Assembly (NCBI RefSeq): GCF_050286925.1
Contig: NZ_JBFWFX010000012.1
Span: 1-64,000, forward strand
DNA length: 64,000 nt
Reading direction: 5' to 3'
DNA from: Caloranaerobacter sp050286925
GTDB taxonomy: Bacteria; Bacillota; Clostridia; Tissierellales; Thermohalobacteraceae
Shown here: one piece after another, positions 43,912-51,615 of the stretch
How positions within the stretch are numbered: the first letter of the stretch is position 1
How the letters are laid out: each line of letters begins with the position of its first letter
Position numbers and translations under genes: made by a program
Notes under the pieces: model-generated
Database searches by the model: none
What the model saw: the letters and a program-made list of their open reading frames with translations, nothing else
Told to the model about the DNA's origin: nothing

Positions 43912-44024
43912 CAAAATCTTCAACTTTAATAAATTATAAGGATGATTTTGCCTATATCCATTACGGAAATTATATTTAAAATTATCCACAATTCAATAAG
44001 GTATATAATTTCCTATGGATTATA
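43911..44024 (-). repeat. palindromic dispersed repeat family 1, copy B
   Basis: Inverted relative to copies A and C. In minus orientation: ATCCATAGGAAATTATATACC, ATATAATTTCCGTAATGGAT, then CAAAATCATCC and GAAGATTTTGTTAGATA. Begins exactly at the kinase stop codon, and ends beside the terminator. Confidence 0.75.
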
Positions 44025-44025
44025 A

Positions 44026-44049
44026 AAAAAGCGGCTAATGCCGCTTTTT
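44026..44049. terminator. bidirectional terminator
   Basis: AAAAAGCGGC-TAAT-GCCGCTTTTT with A/T runs on both sides. Ends the island operon and overlaps the LysR stop codon. Confidence 0.85.
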
Positions 44050-44938
44050 AACAGAAACCACGTTTTGAAGAACATATAAAATCTATAAAATTTAATTCAT
44101 AAGGATTTAATTCATAGTCTTTTCTGTAAGCTACGTAGAAGTCTGATAATATTTCCATATTTTCTATTTCTATAACTTTCAATAATCCATCTCTCAGTTC
44201 TCTTTTGATTGATAGTTCAGGAATAAAAGATATACCCTTTCCAGATAAAACTGAGGTTTTAATAGCTTCCATTGAATTGAGTTCATATATAATATTTAAA
44301 TCATCTATCTCAATATCTTGGCATTTTAAAGCTTTTTTTATAGTTTCTCTAGTACCAGAACCTTCTTCTCTGAAAATAAGAGGGAGTTTAACAAGTTCGT
44401 CTAAAGTGATCTTCTTTTTAATAACTGGTAGAGATGTAACTAAAAGTAATTTATCAGAAGTGATTTTAATAATCTTTAAATCTTTATTTTTAACATTTCC
44501 ATGTATAATTCCTATGTTAGTATTTCTACTAATAAGATTTTCTATAACTTCCTTTGTATTTGTAATTTCTAAATTTATTTCTACGTCTTTATTATCCTGT
44601 TTATATACATATATGCTACATGGTAATGCATATTCTCCTATCGCCTTACAAGAACCTATCAGCAAGTGTTTTTTGTGAGTTTTTAGATTCTCAAGGTCTC
44701 TTTCTATGTTTTCCTTTAGAGAAAGAATGGTGTTTGCATAATCAAAAACTATCTTTCCAGCTTCAGTTAACTCAACACCCTTATTACTTCTGTTAAGTAA
44801 GCTAACTTGTAATTCTTTTTCTAAAGACTGTATTTGCATACTCAGTCCTGGTTGAGTCAGATGAAGTATTTTAGCAGCCTTTGAAATACTATTAACTTTC
44901 ACGGTTACATAGAAAGCCTTGAGATACTGTAAATTCAT
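44048..44938 (-). CDS. LysR-family transcriptional regulator
   Basis: 296 aa. HTH at about 1-60 (LQYLKAFYVTVKVNSISKAA, LHLTQPGLSMQIQSLEKEL), then a substrate-binding domain (about 90-290). Divergent from the flavoprotein gene at 45245, the standard arrangement for a LysR gene controlling its neighbour. CysB-like or selenium-related members exist; the ligand is not visible from sequence. Start ATG 44938 with GGTGGTATT. Confidence 0.93.
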   Translation of the reverse strand: MNLQYLKAFYVTVKVNSISKAAKILHLTQPGLSMQIQSLEKELQVSLLNRSNKGVELTEAGKIVFDYANTILSLKENIERDLENLKTHKKHLLIGSCKAIGEYALPCSIYVYKQDNKDVEINLEITNTKEVIENLISRNTNIGIIHGNVKNKDLKIIKITSDKLLLVTSLPVIKKKITLDELVKLPLIFREEGSGTRETIKKALKCQDIEIDDLNIIYELNSMEAIKTSVLSGKGISFIPELSIKRELRDGLLKVIEIENMEILSDFYVAYRKDYELNPYELNFIDFICSSKRGFC

Positions 44939-45244
44939 AATACCACCTATTCTTTGAATTTCTTTATAATAACACCAATCTTTGGTTTTGTCAACCTGAT
45001 TAAATTTAAGAATCGAGGCTTAGTTCTAGTTTGTATTATTATATTATATCATAAATTAAATTATACAGCACATTACATTTTAATCTTATTGACAAAAAAT
45101 AAACATGCAATAAATTATTGTTATATATCATAAACAAAACTTATTATTTGTTAATAAACTTTTATATTATAATCTTATTGTAGACGTTTTAACAAAGTTA
45201 GTAAAGAGTTGATAGATTTTTATTGAGTGAGAAGGGGGTCAACA
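44939..45244. promoter_or_regulatory. LysR/oxidoreductase divergent control region
   Basis: About 300 bp AT-rich. Leftward LysR promoter: minus-strand TTGACA (44994-44989), 17-bp spacer, TATTAT (44971-44966). A TTGACA at 45089-45094 may serve the rightward gene but has no good -10 at 17 bp. ATTGTTATATATCATAAAC near 45116 is a candidate LysR half-site. No ORF. Confidence 0.6.
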
Positions 45245-47800
45245 ATGAATAAGGTTACCTATCCAAAAGAAGTTTTGGAAAAAATGAAGGAAATTGTAGA
45301 TAATTGTATGGGTGATGCTCCACCTTATTGTGAAGCTACTTGTCCTATGCATACTGATGTAAAAGGATATGTAAATTTGATAGCAGAAGGGAAGTTCAAA
45401 GAAGCAATTGAGTTAATAAGAGAAAAATTATTCTTGCCCGCTACTTTAGGGAGAATTTGTGCTCACCCATGTGAGGATAAGTGTAAAAGAGGAGAGTTTA
45501 AGCAACCTATGTCAATTGCGGCATTGAAGAGATTTGTTGCAGATAACTACGATGATGAAAAAGATTGGGATTTAAGTATTGAAACTGAGAAGGATAAAAG
45601 GGTTGCAATTATTGGTGCAGGACCTGCTGGTGCTCAGGCAGCATTAGATTTAAGGAGAAAAGGCTATAAGGTAACAGTATTTGAGAAACTTCCTGTTTTA
45701 GGTGGAATGATGAGAGTTGGAATTCCAGAATATAGGCTGCCAAGAAATATTATAGATTTTGAGTATAGCTTGCTTGAAAAAATTGGTGTTGAATTTAAAC
45801 TAGGAGTAGAAATCGGAAAAGATATATCATTTGAAGCACTAAGGAAAGATTTTGATGTAGTTTTAATAGCAGTAGGAGCTCATAAGGGAGTAGTAATCCC
45901 AGTACCTGGTCATGATCTTAATGGAGTTTCAAATGCTGTTGAATTTTTAAGGGAAGTGAGTTTAACTAGGAAGGCTAATATAGGGAAGAAAATAGCTGTT
46001 ATAGGTGGTGGAAATGTTGCAATAGATGTTGCTAGAAGTGCAAGGAGAGTAGGCGCAGGAGAAGTACATCTTGTATGTCTTGAGCCAAAGGGAAAAATGC
46101 CTGCTCATACTTGGGAAGTTGAGGAAGCTGAAGAAGAAGGCGTAATCATACATGATGGTTTTGGGCCAGAAAAGATAATAGGAAAAGATGGTAAGGTAGT
46201 AGGATTTGAAATAAAAGAATGTGTATCAATTTTTGATAAAGAAGGGAAATTTAATCCTAAATTCAATGAAAATAATAAGAAAGTCCTAGAAGTTGATAAT
46301 GTTATTTTTGCTGTAGGACAAGCGGTAGATAATTCTTTTGTTTCAGATGGAATATTAGAAACCCAAAGAGGTGGGAGATTTAAGGTTGACCCTGTAACTT
46401 TACAGACAAAATTAGAAAATGTGTTTGTTGCAGGGGATGCATCTGGAAGGTCTACAATTGTAATTGAAGCCATGGCAGAGGGAAGAAAGGCCGCAATTTC
46501 AATTGATAGATATCTTCAAGGTAAGGATTTGTATTCTGATAGGGAATTCGAAGGAAGCTATGAAACTTGGTTGGAGACTGAAATAAAAGATGATACTCCT
46601 AACTTACCAAGGGTTGAAACTAGGAAGGTTGAACCAAGCAAGAGGGTATTAAGCTTTGAAGAAGTAGATTTAGGTTTTACTGAAGAACAGGCAAAAGAGG
46701 AAGCTTCTAGGTGTTTAAAATGTGAATGTAGATTATGTGTAAAAGAGTGTGAGATGTTAAAGGATTTTTGTAATTGTCCTAAGGATTTATTCAAAGAGAT
46801 ATTAGAAACAGGAGAAATTGACCCTAAAATACCATATTCATGTAATATGTGTAGTCAGTGTACTTTGGTATGTCCAAAAGACTTCAAGATTAAAGATAGA
46901 TTTATGGATATTAGAAAGCAGATGATTAAGGCTAACAATGGTAAGTCTCCAATGAAGGGGCATAATGCAATTGAAATGCACCAGGCTTTAGGATTCTCAA
47001 AATTGTTTAATATATCAATAAAAGATAGTAAAGCTAAAAAGACTAAACGTGTATTCATACCAGGATGTAGTTTGCCATCATATAATCCTTACGCTGTAGG
47101 CATGATTTTAGAATATTTACAAGAAAAACTACCGGGTACAGGTGCAATATTAAAATGTTGTGGTAAACCAACTAAAGCTTTAGGACAGGTCGATAAGTTT
47201 AAAGAGAGATATGCAAGCTTACAAGCGGAAATAGACAAATTAGGAGCTGAAGAAATAATAGTAGCTTGTCAATCATGTTTCTTAACAATTTCAGAGTACA
47301 GCCCAAATCAAAGAGTAAGGTCACTATGGACAGTGTTACCAGAGATAGGGTTACCTGAAAATGTAAGAGGAATAGGCAAAAATAGTGATATAACATTCGC
47401 AATACACGATTCATGTTCAACTAGAGATAGATCAGATATACATGATGGAATTAGGTGGATAATAAACGAATTAGGATATAAAATTGAAGAATTACCTTAT
47501 TCAAGAGAAAATACAAGATGCTGTGGTTTTGGAGGAATGGTAGTACCTGCTAATCCTGAATTAGCATTAAGAGTTATGAAAAGAAGAACAGCCGAGGCTA
47601 AATCTGATTACATGGTTACTTATTGTGCAGCTTGTAGGGAGTCTATGGTTAGAGGTGGAAAAAATGCACTTCACATACTAGATTTAATATTTGGAGGTCC
47701 ATGGACTTCAAAATCTAAGTTTCCTGGTGTTCCAAGTAGCCCTATTACAAGCTGGATAAACAGATATAAATCTAAGAGAGAAATTAAAAAGAGAAAATAA
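45245..47800 (+). CDS. NAD(P)H flavoprotein fused to 4Fe-4S and HdrB-like CCG domains
   Basis: 851 aa. N-terminal GltD/DPYD-type Fe-S domain (CMGDAPPYCEATCPMH, then ICAHPCEDKCKRGEF), FAD-binding GxGxxG at about 124-129 (IIGAGPAGAQ), NAD(P) site IAVIGGGNVAIDVARS near 260. A dicluster region near 490-560 (CLKCECRLCVKEC, CNMCSQCTLVCPK) follows, then two cysteine-rich CCG domains (CCGKPTKA, ACQSC; CCGFGGMV, YCAACR), the latter as in HdrB/GlpC. HdrB-type domains reduce disulfides. This suggests an NAD(P)H-linked reductase of a sulfur compound. The fusion order is unusual to me; start ATG 45245 (GAAGGGGG). Confidence 0.85.
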   Translation: MNKVTYPKEVLEKMKEIVDNCMGDAPPYCEATCPMHTDVKGYVNLIAEGKFKEAIELIREKLFLPATLGRICAHPCEDKCKRGEFKQPMSIAALKRFVADNYDDEKDWDLSIETEKDKRVAIIGAGPAGAQAALDLRRKGYKVTVFEKLPVLGGMMRVGIPEYRLPRNIIDFEYSLLEKIGVEFKLGVEIGKDISFEALRKDFDVVLIAVGAHKGVVIPVPGHDLNGVSNAVEFLREVSLTRKANIGKKIAVIGGGNVAIDVARSARRVGAGEVHLVCLEPKGKMPAHTWEVEEAEEEGVIIHDGFGPEKIIGKDGKVVGFEIKECVSIFDKEGKFNPKFNENNKKVLEVDNVIFAVGQAVDNSFVSDGILETQRGGRFKVDPVTLQTKLENVFVAGDASGRSTIVIEAMAEGRKAAISIDRYLQGKDLYSDREFEGSYETWLETEIKDDTPNLPRVETRKVEPSKRVLSFEEVDLGFTEEQAKEEASRCLKCECRLCVKECEMLKDFCNCPKDLFKEILETGEIDPKIPYSCNMCSQCTLVCPKDFKIKDRFMDIRKQMIKANNGKSPMKGHNAIEMHQALGFSKLFNISIKDSKAKKTKRVFIPGCSLPSYNPYAVGMILEYLQEKLPGTGAILKCCGKPTKALGQVDKFKERYASLQAEIDKLGAEEIIVACQSCFLTISEYSPNQRVRSLWTVLPEIGLPENVRGIGKNSDITFAIHDSCSTRDRSDIHDGIRWIINELGYKIEELPYSRENTRCCGFGGMVVPANPELALRVMKRRTAEAKSDYMVTYCAACRESMVRGGKNALHILDLIFGGPWTSKSKFPGVPSSPITSWINRYKSKREIKKRK

Positions 47801-47817
47801 TTAAAGGAGGTAATAAA

Positions 47818-48801
47818 ATGAGAAAAGTAAAATTTATAAGTTTAGCGTTAATTGTAATTGTAGTTGGTGTATTAGTTTGGTACTTCGGTTTCCAAGGACC
47901 AAAAGTAAAAACTAGTGAAGAATTATCTAAACAAGAAAGTAAGTATGCTGATTATGCAAATCCAAAAGTAATAGTAAGTGCACTTAAAGCTAAAGAGATA
48001 ATTGACAAAGGTGGGAATGTTGCTGTTATTGACATAAGAAGATCACCAGAATACTTATTAGGTCATATACCTGGTGCTGTTAATATATGGAGACCAGATT
48101 ATGAGAGCGAAAATTATCCATTCGGTGGAATGAGAGCAGAAAAGGAGAAAGTAGAGAAATTACTAGGTAGCTTAGGAATTGATAATGATACATTTATATT
48201 GTTATATGATGGAAAAGGAGACTATGATGCAGCTAGATTATGGTGGATACTTGATATGTACGGTCATGAGAAAATGGCACTAATAGACGGTGGTATTGAT
48301 GGATGGAAAGCTGCTGGACTTGAATTAACAACTGCTAAGCCAGAGATTACTCCAAAAGAATATAAATTTAAAGGTAAAGTAGATGAAAGTAAGTTAGCTA
48401 CATTAGAAGATGTTAAAGCTGCAATAAATGACCCAAATGTAATAATACTAGATACTCGTTCAATAGAAGAATTTACTGGTGAAACTTTAAAGAAAGGTGC
48501 TTATAGAAAAGGAAGAATACCTACAAGTGTTTGGATTGAATACAAGGAAGCTATTAATGTTGGAGAAGGTGAAGATAAGACTTTTAAAACTGTAGAAGAG
48601 TTAAAGAAAATCTATGAGTCAAAGGGTATTACTCCTGATAAAACTATAATAGCATATTGCCAATCAGCAGTGAGATCAGCTCATACTACTTTTGTTTTAA
48701 CTCAATTACTTGGATATAAAAATGTTAAAAACTATGATGGTTCATGGATAGAGTGGAGCTACAATAAAGATTTACCAATAGAAACTGGAGAAGCTAAGTA
48801 A
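47818..48801 (+). CDS. membrane-anchored tandem rhodanese (YnjE/SseA-like)
   Basis: 327 aa. N-terminal membrane anchor or signal VKFISLALIVIVVGVLVWYF, so the domains face outside. Two rhodanese domains: the first (about 60-170) lacks a catalytic cysteine at LLYDGKGDYD, the second has the active loop YCQSAVRSA. Thiosulfate or sulfane sulfur transferase. YnjE is linked to ynjBCD in E. coli, here to the importer 10 kb upstream. AAAGGAGG ribosome site. Confidence 0.9.
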   Translation: MRKVKFISLALIVIVVGVLVWYFGFQGPKVKTSEELSKQESKYADYANPKVIVSALKAKEIIDKGGNVAVIDIRRSPEYLLGHIPGAVNIWRPDYESENYPFGGMRAEKEKVEKLLGSLGIDNDTFILLYDGKGDYDAARLWWILDMYGHEKMALIDGGIDGWKAAGLELTTAKPEITPKEYKFKGKVDESKLATLEDVKAAINDPNVIILDTRSIEEFTGETLKKGAYRKGRIPTSVWIEYKEAINVGEGEDKTFKTVEELKKIYESKGITPDKTIIAYCQSAVRSAHTTFVLTQLLGYKNVKNYDGSWIEWSYNKDLPIETGEAK

Positions 48802-48832
48802 ACGTATAGGGAGTAATACTCCCTATACGTTT
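48800..48832 (+). other. perfect intercistronic hairpin
   Basis: AAACGTATAGGGAGT-AAT-ACTCCCTATACGTTT with no T-tract, between the rhodanese and VTT genes. Probably an mRNA stabiliser or processing site, not a terminator. Confidence 0.65.
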
Positions 48833-48853
48833 AAAAAATCTGGAGGTGTAGTT

Positions 48854-49561
48854 ATGGTTAAAAAGAAAGAAAAGAAACAAGATAAACAAAAAAGTTATGT
48901 AAAGCTTGCTATTACTCTTGGAGTTATAGTGGTTGTTGTTGCTCTTATGAAATATTTTGGTCTTTTTGAATATATTAGCCTTGAAAATATGCAGAATTTA
49001 AAAGCTTGGATTAATAGCTATGGAGCCATTGGACCTATAATTTATATAATTTTATATATCATAGCATGTTTATTCTTTCTTCCAGGATTGCCTATAGCTA
49101 TATTAGCTGGATTGGCTTTTGGACCTGTAATGGGTGCTGTATATGCTTCTATAGGAGCTACTTTAGGTGCTTCAGCGGCATTTTTAGTAGCTAGATATGC
49201 GGCTAGGGATATGGTAGAAAGTTGGGTTGAAGGAAATGAACAATTTAAGAAGATAGACGAAGGTGTTGAGAAACAAGGATGGAGAATGTTAATGATAACT
49301 AGATTAGTTCCTGTATTTCCTTTCAACCTTCAGAACTATGCTTATGGACTTACTAAAATTAAGTTCGGAACTTATGTTTTAGTTTCATGGATATGTATGA
49401 TACCAGGAGCTATAGCTTTTACATTCATGGGAGGTTCAATTGTAAGTGGAGAAGGTAATATAGGCAAGACTTTAATGTATCTTGGCATTGGAGCAATTTT
49501 CTTTGTAATAATCTCACTAATACCTGGATGGTTAAAGAAAAGAAAAGGATTGGAAATATAA
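48854..49561 (+). CDS. TVP38/TMEM64-family (VTT/DedA-like) membrane protein
   Basis: 235 aa, about five helices. FFLPGLPIAILAGLAFGPVM, GASAAFLVARYAARD and MITRLVPVFPFNLQNYAYG carry the VTT signature. VTT proteins often accompany sulfur or mercury/selenium genes and pyridine nucleotide-disulfide oxidoreductases. Their role may be lipid scrambling or export. Sits at the end of the island and is followed by a strong terminator. Confidence 0.9.
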   Translation: MVKKKEKKQDKQKSYVKLAITLGVIVVVVALMKYFGLFEYISLENMQNLKAWINSYGAIGPIIYIILYIIACLFFLPGLPIAILAGLAFGPVMGAVYASIGATLGASAAFLVARYAARDMVESWVEGNEQFKKIDEGVEKQGWRMLMITRLVPVFPFNLQNYAYGLTKIKFGTYVLVSWICMIPGAIAFTFMGGSIVSGEGNIGKTLMYLGIGAIFFVIISLIPGWLKKRKGLEI

Positions 49562-49566
49562 GGATT

Positions 49567-49605
49567 AAGGCTTACACCTTAATGTTGGTGTAAGCCTTTT
49601 TATTT
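49567..49605 (+). terminator. terminator at end of the island
   Basis: AAGGCTTACACC-loop-GGTGTAAGCCTT then TTTATTT. Confidence 0.9.
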
Positions 49606-49641
49606 ATAAAAATATTTTTAAAACTGACTTTTTTAACTATA

Positions 49642-49670
49642 TTGACGCAATACAATTATTATGACATAAT
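49642..49670 (+). promoter_or_regulatory. promoter upstream of pdxST
   Basis: TTGACG (49642-49647), 17-bp spacer, CATAAT (49665-49670). Reaches pdxS after about 170 bp. Confidence 0.65.
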
Positions 49671-49710
49671 AGAATTGTAATGGTAATGTAACTATAAAAG
49701 ATAATAAATA

Positions 49711-49770
49711 ACGATACAATTTACACAACAAACGATACAAACACCAATACAATACTTGTTAGTTTGTATT
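49711..49770 (+). promoter_or_regulatory. direct repeats (ACGATACAA) in pdxS leader
   Basis: ACGATACAA at 49711-49719 and 49732-49740 (exactly 21 bp apart), CAATACAAT at 49745-49753, and an inverted TTGTATT at 49763-49769. CAATACAAT also occurs in the promoter spacer. Could be binding sites for a MocR/PdxR-type activator, as known upstream of pdxST in other Gram-positives. No such gene is adjacent. Confidence 0.5.
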
Positions 49771-49838
49771 AATTTATGAAAAATTATTATCCAAATGTTT
49801 TATCTATTATTAAAAATATTATATGAGGGGGATATAGT

Positions 49839-50711
49839 ATGAATAAGAGATATGAATTAAACAAAAATCTTGCACAAATGCTTAAAGGCGGAGTTATTAT
49901 GGATGTTACAAATCCAGAACAGGCTAAAATAGCTGAAGAAGCTGGGGCCGTAGCAGTTATGGCATTAGAGAGAGTACCTGCTGATATTAGAAAGCAGGGG
50001 GGAGTGGCAAGAATGTCTGATCCTAAAATGATAAAAGAAATAAAAAAAGCAGTATCAATACCAGTTATGGCAAAGGTAAGGATTGGACATTTTGTAGAGG
50101 CTCAAATTTTAGAAGCTATAGGAATAGACTTTATTGACGAGAGTGAAGTTTTAACTCCAGCAGATGAGATGTATCATATTAATAAAAAACAGTTTAAAGT
50201 TCCTTTTGTATGTGGTGCTAGAAACTTAGGGGAGGCATTACGAAGAATTGCTGAAGGAGCATCTATGATAAGAACGAAAGGAGAAGCGGGAACTGGTAAT
50301 GTTGTAGAAGCTGTAAGGCATATGAGACAGATGCTTTCTGAAATAAGGAAATTGAAACTTATGCCTAAAGAAGAGCTTATGACTGCTGCTAAAGAAATGG
50401 GAGCACCTTATCATTTAGTTGAATATGTAGCTGAACATGGAAGGCTTCCTGTTGTAAACTTTGCAGCTGGTGGAATTGCAACTCCTGCAGATGCAGCTCT
50501 TATGATGCAGTTAGGATGTGATGGAGTATTTGTAGGTTCTGGTATTTTTAAATCTTCTAACCCAGAAAAGAGAGCAAAAGCAATAGTTAAAGCAACTACA
50601 TATTATAATGACCCTGAAATTCTCGCTGAAGTTTCTGAAGATTTAGGAGAACCTATGTATGGATTAGAAATTAGTAAATTGACTACAGAATTTGCTGAAA
50701 GAGGATGGTAA
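49839..50711 (+). CDS. pdxS: pyridoxal 5'-phosphate synthase subunit PdxS
   Basis: 290 aa TIM barrel making PLP from ribose 5-phosphate, glyceraldehyde 3-phosphate and ammonia. KGGVIMDVTNPEQAKIAEEA, VMALERVPADIRKQGGVARM, MAKVRIGHFVEAQIL and DFIDESEVLTPADE, with catalytic lysines in these blocks. Good GAGGGGG site. pdxT begins 2 bp after the stop. Confidence 0.98.
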   Translation: MNKRYELNKNLAQMLKGGVIMDVTNPEQAKIAEEAGAVAVMALERVPADIRKQGGVARMSDPKMIKEIKKAVSIPVMAKVRIGHFVEAQILEAIGIDFIDESEVLTPADEMYHINKKQFKVPFVCGARNLGEALRRIAEGASMIRTKGEAGTGNVVEAVRHMRQMLSEIRKLKLMPKEELMTAAKEMGAPYHLVEYVAEHGRLPVVNFAAGGIATPADAALMMQLGCDGVFVGSGIFKSSNPEKRAKAIVKATTYYNDPEILAEVSEDLGEPMYGLEISKLTTEFAERGW

Positions 50712-50713
50712 TA

Positions 50714-51295
50714 ATGATTAAAGTCGGAGTACTAGATTTTCAAGGGTCTGTAATCGAACATATTGAAATGCTCGAAAAAATAGAAGGAGTACAGCCAATC
50801 AGAGTAAAATACGAACATCAGATAAAAGAAATAGATGGATTAATTATTCCTGGTGGAGAAAGTACTACAATAGGTAAGATTATGAAAGACTTTAATATAT
50901 TTTTGCCGTTAAAAGAAAAGATTGTAGAAGGTATGCCTGTATGGGGAACATGTGCAGGAATGATATTATTGGCGAAAAAAATTGTAGGGCAGGATTATGT
51001 ACATTTAGGAGTAATGGATATTGAAGTAAAAAGAAATGCATATGGTAGTCAGATAGATAGTTTTATGATAGAAAAGACAATACCACAAGTTTCATCAAAA
51101 CCAATATCATTAGTTTTCATTAGAGCACCTTACATTGAGAAGGTTGGAGAAGGAGTTGAGATTTTATCAGAGCATGAAGGCAAGATTATCGCTGCAAGAG
51201 AAAAGAATATGTTGGCAACTTCATTCCATCCTGAACTCACAGAAGATGAATCATTCCACAGATATTTTGTTGACATGATTAAAGAAAAATTATAG
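50714..51295 (+). CDS. pdxT: pyridoxal 5'-phosphate synthase glutaminase PdxT
   Basis: 193 aa. IKVGVLDFQGSVIEHIEMLE, LIIPGGESTTIGK, nucleophile in GTCAGMILL and TSFHPELTED. ATG 50714 fits the family start and the GAGGA at 50701-50705. A start at 50705 lies in the pdxS end. Delivers ammonia to PdxS. Confidence 0.97.
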   Translation: MIKVGVLDFQGSVIEHIEMLEKIEGVQPIRVKYEHQIKEIDGLIIPGGESTTIGKIMKDFNIFLPLKEKIVEGMPVWGTCAGMILLAKKIVGQDYVHLGVMDIEVKRNAYGSQIDSFMIEKTIPQVSSKPISLVFIRAPYIEKVGEGVEILSEHEGKIIAAREKNMLATSFHPELTEDESFHRYFVDMIKEKL

Positions 51296-51301
51296 TCTTT
51301 T

Positions 51302-51336
51302 AAAAACCCCTGCTTTGTATAAGCAGGGGGTTTTTA
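51302..51336 (+). terminator. terminator after pdxT
   Basis: AACCCCTGCTT-loop-AAGCAGGGGG followed by TTTTTAA. Resembles the hairpins flanking repeat family 2 at 53377 and 53533. Confidence 0.88.
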
Positions 51337-51615
51337 AGTTATTTAGTAAATTATTAAAAAGATATTCAAAGGAGTTTTAAAAAAGAAAAATGTAGAAAAA
51401 TGTCGGAAATAAAATACATAAATGGCATTGATGTCCTTAGAGTGATTTGTTATAATGTATGTAAGTTTGTACAAGTTTATAACTAAATATTCCAATTTCA
51501 ACATATTTAAATCTAGCATCTTACTACGATTTGAATAAGAACAAGCAAAATATAAAAAATCAAAATTATAGATTTTTGTAATGGATTAATATTCTGAAAA
51601 GGGTGGAAGGACTAT
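51337..51615. promoter_or_regulatory. intergenic with promoter for ABC exporter
   Basis: TTGATG (51428-51433), 17-bp spacer, TATAAT (51451-51456), inside a block (51415-51480) similar to 6657-6722. The remainder is AT-rich without ORFs. Confidence 0.7.

Noticed and set aside
36058..49561. Selenium metabolism island
   Set aside because: Names of related families mention selenium, but no selD, selenocysteine insertion signal or radical SAM selenodomain gene is visible; sulfur is the more economical reading.
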